Source of the DNA: Ophioderma brevispina | Lineage: Eukaryota; Echinodermata; Ophiuroidea; Amphilepidida; Ophiodermatidae | Direction: 5' to 3' | Assembly (NCBI GenBank): GCA_023653785.1 | Contig: JAMKCH010001602.1 | Span: forward strand, 1 to 64,000 | DNA length: 64,000 nucleotides | Notes under the pieces: model-generated | What the model was told of the DNA's origin: nothing | Seen by the model: the letters and a program-made list of their open reading frames with translations, nothing else | Database searches by the model: none | Made by a program: the position numbers and the translations under genes | Part shown: one piece after another, positions 58,215-64,000 of the stretch | Layout: each line of letters starts with the position of its first letter | Numbering within the stretch: position 1 is the stretch's first letter

Positions 58215-59648
58215 GTGATGGCCCTACCAAGTTTCACCCTCCTACCACAGTAAGTGATTTGACTCGGATGACCCCACATGACCTTGAAAGACCTTCCAAA
58301 GTGTCAACACTGAATGTTGACAACACCCACCAGGAGTTCATCCTCCTACCACATGTATTAGTGATTTGACCGTAAATGCCCCCATTACGACCTGAAGGAA
58401 CATCAATTGTTGGCACTGAATGATGACACACTCACCAAATTTTACTCTCAGACAACATGTAGTGATTGACCTTGAATGACCCGTATGACCTTGAAATGAC
58501 CTTTCAAACAAAATTTTTGAGTTTTTTTGTTTTTTTAATTCATAAAATGAAATACTCCTACCACATGTTAGTGATTGAACCTTGGGAATGACCCCGAATG
58601 GACTTCAAATGACCTTCAAAAATTCGCACTGAATGTTGACCCCACCACCTAGTTTAATCCTCCTACCACATATTAGTGATTTGACTTGGAGGACCCCCCC
58701 CCCCCACCCCCCCCACCCCCCCACCCCCTCACCCCCCCCATCATGACCTTCCAATGACCTTCAAAGTGTTTGGACATGAATGTTGGCACACCCACCAATT
58801 TTACCCTCCAACCCACATGTTAGTGATTTTGGACCTTGGATAACCTTCAAAATTTTTGGTACTGAATGTGGACCACACACACCAATTTTCATTCCTCCTA
58901 CCACATGTTAAGTAATTTGACTTGGATGGACTCGGATGACCTGGAAATGACCTTCAAAATTTTGGTAACTGAATGTTGACCACACCCACCAAACTTTTCA
59001 CCTCCTACCACTGTTAGTGATTTGAAGTTGGATGACCTCGGATGACCTTGAAAACTTCAAAATGTGGACTGAATGTGACCACACCCCTCACTTTTCATCA
59101 TCCTACAACGTGAAGTGGAATTTTTGGGGGGGACCTTGGATGACCTCGGATGACCTTGAAATAACTTCAAAATTGTGGTACTGAAATGTGACCACACCCA
59201 CCAATTTTCATCCTCTACCACAGGTTGAAGTGGATTTGACCTGGGATGACCTCGGATTGACCTTGAAATGACCTTCAACATTTTTTGGTACTGAATGTTG
59301 ACCACACCCACCATTTCAATCATCCTAACACATGTTAAGTGAATTGACCTTGGATGACCTGGATGACTTGAAATACCTTCAAAATTTATGGTATGAATTT
59401 GACCACACCCACCAATTTTCAATCCTCCTATCACATGTTAAGTGCTTTGGACCTTGATGACCTCGGATGGACCTTTGAATGACCTTCAAAATTTTGGGTG
59501 ACTGAATGTTGACCACACCCACCAAATTGCATCCTACTACCACATGTTAAGTGATTTGACCTTGGATGACCTCATAGTGACCTTGAACTGACCTTCAAAA
59601 TGTCGGCACTGAATGTGACACACCACCAAAATTTCTCATCTACCACAC
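58215..59648. repeat. ~106-bp minisatellite of TGACCT half-sites
   Basis: About 13 units are marked by the anchor 'cctaccacatgtta' or variants near 58250, 58345, 58450, 58557, 58668, 58807, 58897, 59004, 59102, 59213, 59324, 59428, 59535 and 59640. Intervals are mostly 95-111 bases; one is stretched to 139 by a C-rich insertion. The consensus contains TGACCT-TGGA-TGACCT-CGGA-TGACCT-TGAAA-TGACCT, then a spacer 'actgaatgttgaccacaccc accaattttcatcctcctaccacatg'. Single-base indels are frequent. ORFs such as 59057-59434 are translations of the repeat. Confidence 0.92.
58693..58740. repeat. C-rich tract inside minisatellite
   Basis: Runs of C separated by single A or T bases. The complementary strand has at least four G runs in close succession and could form a G-quadruplex. 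The length is likely unreliable in the assembly. Confidence 0.85.
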
Positions 59649-59649
59649 A

Positions 59650-59837
59650 CAGAATAGGTTTATAGCAATTTAAACCCATTTTTGCCTATTTTGACCCCAT
59701 TGACCTTTGACCATGCCACTGCCCCTCCTCCGAACTCATCCGCAGACCTACTTGAGTGACATTCTATGGTGCGAAGATGGACACCATACTTGCTCCAATC
59801 AAAAGATATGTTGACGTTTATTATAGCAAGTTATCCC

Positions 59838-59879
<42 letters not shown>

Positions 59880-60085
59880 TCGGTTTTTTTGTTTTTTTGA
59901 ATTTTTTACATTTGACCTTTGACCCATGCCACATGGACCCACTGTATCCCACCCAACCCGAATTGAGATACATCTATGTGCGAAGATGGACTTCCACACT
60001 TAGTTCAAGATATCGTGAGGGACGCCCACACACACGGACGGCTACAATTTCTATAGTCCCCTTCCGACAAACAAAGTTGCTGGGG
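59650..60085. repeat. Dispersed repeat with two similar halves and T tract
   Basis: Two similar arms, 59690-59830 and 59905-60085, share 'tttgacctttgacc atgccac', and 'gtgcgaagatgga...cac'; a T run at 59840-59874 separates them. The right arm ends with 'cacggacggctacaatttctatagtcccc', a block common in dispersed invertebrate repeats. DR1-like motifs are at 59701-59713 and 59913-59925. Confidence 0.6.
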
Positions 60086-60099
60086 ACCAAAAAAATACA

Positions 60100-60649
60100 T
60101 CACCGCCAAAAGCGGTAAACAAAAATCATGTACCCTAGCCCTAGAACTTGAGTGGACTAAGGACTCAGGTTGACTTCAATTCTAGAAAGGATTGAAGGTT
60201 TTTTTTTCTAAACACTTTTTTCAATACCATTTTTTGGTGTACATGGTGTATGTATAGTCTATAAAAGTCCATAAATTAACAATTGTATTTGCAAACAAGG
60301 TTTGTTTGATGATGGTACCTTGAAAACTTTAAAATAACAAATACCCCCCCCCACGGAAATCTACGATGCTCCCTTAAAAGGGCAACTCCGCAACGACTTG
60401 ATTCTAATGATAATCCACTGCATCACTTAGAGCTAAACTTGGATGGTGTAGGTGACGTCATAACAAGGGTGGTTGCAAAACTGAAGTGAAGGAGGCTAAA
60501 CCAATTCAATTCCACTAATCCCGATTTTCTTTCTCTCCTGTACATCTTAATGCCTTAATCAACATCATTTAGTCTGTGCTCTGAATATGTGAGCGTGCAC
60601 CCGAGAACTGTCAATTCCATTTTTCCCTGTATATCTATTGTAATATTTT
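60100..60649. other. Intergenic, nothing recognised
   Basis: A C run near 60344-60352 and a single TGACGTCA near 60452 are the only notable points. Confidence 0.4.
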
Positions 60650-62800
60650 TGGGCGCTTTCTATAATTATTTTCCGTTGAAACCTCTGATTTTTCCATTGA
60701 TGCTTGTTTATTTCTTAAGAAGGACTGTCACAAAACCCACTTTTTTGGATCCCTGTATGTGACAATCATGCACAGCCAATAATTGTAAGATTAATTATCT
60801 CGCAGTATATTGAGTAGACTTACAGTTGTGCGATCAGATACTTGTTTGATATATCTTGGTACATGAACAATAACCTATTATATCATCAACTGTCATGTAT
60901 TTGGAGGTTATAAATGTCAGGATATTTTGAGTGGAAGAAATGCACAAAACAATTCGAAAAGTGCATTACTTCAAAACTCATTCATAAGCATTATTACAGT
61001 ACATATTTTTGTTGAAATCTAAATGCACTCATTGAAACCAGTAAGGTTTCCATTGGAAAGGTCATGCCAAGTCCATAAAATTAATCAAAACTAACATTGT
61101 GCATACACGTTCTAAACACCACATATGTAACTCTCAAAAACATGCACTGTGCCACTGGCAATTCAATGCAATGATAACAGTCATATGTTCCCATTTCATA
61201 CTAAACATTTAGTAATCATTCTCATTCTTCCCAATTTAATTAATAATAATAGCGAGGATTTATATGAGCGCCTCTATGCTATTGGCCTCTAAGCGCTTTC
61301 ACAAATGGTCGCTGATCACCTGTTTTATGCCCAACCATACCATAAACCAGTTCGCATCATTTCAAGGGATGCAGCAGATCGGGATCAGCGCTTCCCTATA
61401 TCAGCAAACATACATCGAGATAAACCATCGAAGCCGGGGGGTCAGCTTCCCAACTATGCATGGGTAAATCGAGACAACTAGCTGGTTATTTTCTTGTCCA
61501 GGTGAAAGACCAAGATAGATGAATCTCACAGGGCTCGAACGCACGTCCTATACGCATGGATGAGAATAAACTGGAGTCGAGCCGATACCTGATTGAGCTA
61601 TCGTGTCCGACTTTTATAAACATTTTATAACTTTGGAATTACCTACATATTCTAGTAGCATTTACCTCGTTTTCAGGAAATACAGCCCTCTAAAACATCA
61701 GAATCCAAACCCGTTGCATGATCGTACAGTCGTTCAAGATTTTCTGAAAACAAAAATTACTGAAAATATCTTTATTACTTTTTGAGTCCTACCTATCTGT
61801 CCCCAATTGGACTTGGAATGCAGATATGAAGCCACTTTAAAAAGACAGCGTGGATTGACAGTCTAAAATTCGAGTAAGCAAATATTTATAGCTGTGAGAC
61901 TGTTTTAAATTTTATCATAATAAGGATCGTAGAATCGCTTACGGTTTTCTGTACCATTTTTCTTTTCTTTTGTTCACGGTACTTACCAAATTTAAAGTTT
62001 CGAGTGGCACTTTACTGAACAAAATTAAAATTCGGTATTCATAAGAAAGTTTATAGTTTTCTCAGTAATTCGGTGAAATTTAAGGCCCAGGAAATGTTTC
62101 CGTGTTGTGTTATTGAACAGGTCTCAAATGTGTCTACACAGTAAGGGGCATTTCTTGATCGATCCAGCGCTCGTCCCTTGAATTTACTAAAAAATTGGAG
62201 ATTTTTATATCATCTGAAACCATCGGGTCCTGATTTATAGTATGTGAGCTAATTGATGTCATTTTGTCATAATGACTATGTGCGAAAGGTGGAAGAATTG
62301 GAAAGAATTGTTAGATTAAAGGCGCGCTATCAGTGATTTAAAAATCAGAAAGGTTTGAAAAAAATCATCAAAAATAGATTTTTTGCATGTTTATAACAAG
62401 GACAGATATCTCCGAACATACCCTGCAATTGATAGGAAAGCAACCGTAATAAGGACAAAATCGGAATTTTAGTCATTACTGTCCATAGGACACTTACACA
62501 ACACTTAATTGAATGGATATTCGTATCATTGAACACTGCCGTGTTCTTCTTTCTGTCAATTGTTTCAGTTTGAAAAAGTAAACTATGAGAACTAATGAAT
62601 TCTACAGACTTATCCGTCACCATTTAAGTGCTATTTCTGGCCCAAATTCACATATTGTGATCTTCGGAAAAATCATGATAGTGTATGCCTCTTGCCTGTC
62701 TGAATACTTTAGTGCTGTTGTCACGAAATCCGTTTTAATTGAATTAACCGACCCATCACTTAAAAGTCCCGCTTTCTTATTTATACGTATACGTGCCATA
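60650..62800. repeat. Segmental duplication, copy B
   Basis: Paralogue of 54430-56100, also sharing a block with 49735-49935 ('attgtgcatacacgttctaaacacca', 'aacatttagtaatcattctcattctt'). It contains a SINE (61238-61608) and probably another insertion near 62317-62690, since the flanking 'gaattgttagatt' and 'gaattaaccgac' are close together in copy A. No acidic exon is found in this copy. Confidence 0.68.
61238..61608 (-). mobile_element. tRNA-derived SINE, minus strand
   Basis: On the minus strand from about 61608 a tRNA-like head reads GATAGCTCAATCAGGTATCGG (A box) and GTGCGTTCGAGCCCTGTG (B box, about 61530-61545). The tail at lower coordinates ends 'cgctattattatt', an ATT microsatellite typical of SINE 3' ends. 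The paralogous sequence at 49870-49885 lacks the insertion. The 67-codon frame at 61264-61467 lies inside it and is not a gene. Confidence 0.65.
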
Positions 62801-63089
62801 CAACACACATTCCCCTAATATAATGTACTCATAGCTTAATGTCCACATTCCAGGAGTGCAATGGTTTTGGGGTGTATAATAATTATAATAGGGCTGTTTT
62901 GATATTAGAGGTACGGGCGCATGGCTGCAGAGCGCATAGCTCTGTAGCAATGGCGAGTAGTTCAAGGTATTATGTTTTGATAGAGATTACTTTAGCAGGG
63001 GAAGTTTCTGGAGCTTTGAGGTAGGCACAGGTAATTTAACAGAAGCATGATTGATGTGAACATTGTAGGCACGAATATTTAAATCTAAA

Positions 63090-63345
63090 TGACCGTTATT
63101 AAAATTACACTATTTTGCAGCGGGGGTAATCCACTACTAACCCCGACGGATTTTGAAACCACTATTTTTTTCTAATTTATCATGATATTAATAAGATCTT
63201 TTGAACAAAGGTTAAGATGATGATTTTTTAATGTCACTGACCCGAGACTGCCATAGTAACAAGTTTTGAAAAGTAAATGCATGTGGCAATTTCCACAATT
63301 ACCGTTGGAAATCCCCCAATGCCCAAAATCGAGCAGATCATGTAC
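63090..63345 (+). repeat. Dispersed repeat family G, second copy
   Basis: Matches 24590-24835 in the same orientation, with 'tttatcatgatatt', 'tttttaatgtcactga', 'ctgccatagtaa' and 'acaattaccgttggaaatccccc aatgccc'. Flanking sequence differs between the copies. Confidence 0.6.
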
Positions 63346-63490
63346 TACCCTTCACATTGTTACTAAAGAAAACCAATGATAGTATTAACATCTTCGATCG
63401 ATTACGCCGTGAAAACAGAGGATACAGAATGCTTGCTGCGTTGCCGTATTGTAGTTATAAACGGTTAACGAGATGGAAATTGTTTTGGTG

Positions 63491-63568
63491 TCACGTGTAA
63501 GGTACCAGGTCACGTGTCAGGGATCAGGTATCAGTTTTGCTCTTCGGGGGCGACCGATATCCTATAAA
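63491..63568 (+). promoter_or_regulatory. Paired E-boxes upstream of a TATA-like motif
   Basis: TCACGTG occurs at 63491-63497 and again at 63510-63516, 19 bases apart; TATAAA lies at 63563-63568. TCACGTG is the M-box/CLEAR-type E-box bound by MITF/TFE/USF factors. No transcription unit is identified downstream within the window, so a promoter is only a possibility. Confidence 0.2.
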
Positions 63569-63569
63569 T

Positions 63570-64000
63570 CCGACGATGTTAAATCAAGGTCTGGACCATG
63601 ACCCTTCTGCCAAAGGGCTATTATTTTGGCCAAAAAGACACCAGTGTATTATGTCTAAAAGTACAATTTACTTTTCCATAATGATCCAAAAACCGGCCGT
63701 ACGATGACGATATCGGTTGTTTTTTTCCAATGTAGGGATACGTACGTCATTTTACCTGAATGGGTCCCCCGAAGCAAATAATAAACCAAGCAATGCCCGT
63801 GACGTCATCAAATCTTTATTTTTCCAAAAATTGGCTGGTCTTCCAAATAACAATTCCTTTTTAAGATTCAACATCTGTATATTGTTCTTTAATAATTAAT
63901 ATTCAATTGTCCTCGCAATGAATGTTAAAAAGATGGGGTTCCAATAAGTCCTACAACCTGAAAAACTAGGCAGCCGGCTTAATTACCCTTATACCGTGGA
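63570..64000. other. Intergenic to window end, nothing recognised
   Basis: No paralogue, coding-like frame or RNA signature was noticed. One TGACGTCA is near 63800. Confidence 0.35.

Noticed and set aside
59057..59434. 125-codon minus-strand open frame
   Set aside because: It is a translation of the 106-bp minisatellite; its internal repetition follows the DNA period.

Overview
This is eukaryotic, almost certainly metazoan, nuclear DNA. It is AT-rich and shows no bacterial-style gene packing, no rRNA genes and no complete protein-coding gene. What it holds is typical of a marine invertebrate genome: tRNA-derived SINEs, L1-like and CR1/Jockey-like LINE remnants, a Ty3/Gypsy LTR element, many small TTAA-flanked inverted-repeat elements, long minisatellites, and dispersed repeats rich in TGACCT motifs. 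An echinoderm, hemichordate or cephalochordate would fit, but I cannot fix the phylum from the sequence alone.

Layout. 0-5 kb: four MITEs (two TTAA families), an L1-like LINE 3' fragment and a fold-back element centred on an E2F-like palindrome. 5.25-10.77 kb: two tandem copies of a ~2.76 kb unit whose cores are nearly identical while their flanks differ mainly by indels. 10.8-16.8 kb: mostly featureless, with one short coding-like frame near 14.1 kb. 16.8-19.1 kb: a 1,142-bp head-to-tail duplication. 20.2-21.9 kb: a purine-rich minisatellite, then a SINE split after its A box by an 829-bp TTAA transposon. 25.2-26.9 kb: a 26-bp hairpin-forming minisatellite interrupted by a LINE tail. 29.6-31.5 kb: a MITE and a LINE remnant. 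31.5-43.1 kb: a decayed Ty3/Gypsy element on the minus strand with ~2.3 kb LTRs; its 5' LTR alone carries two nested MITEs. 45-48.9 kb: GC-rich repeats, a frameshifted zinc-finger fragment, another MITE and a second SINE. 49.0-57.7 kb: five diverged copies of a Glu/Asp/Lys-rich exon, minus strand, with retained splice sites. 58.2-59.65 kb: a ~106-bp minisatellite made of nuclear-receptor-like half-sites. 60.6-62.8 kb: a diverged duplicate of 54.4-56.1 kb, with a SINE insertion.

The most gene-like signal is the acidic-exon array (one copy intact, two keeping both splice sites, two damaged). The clearest evolutionary record is the set of nested insertions, where paralogous copies serve as empty-site controls. 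Many repeat pairs differ mainly by single-base indels, which suggests part of the sequence is under-polished long-read assembly; frameshifts should be read with that in mind.
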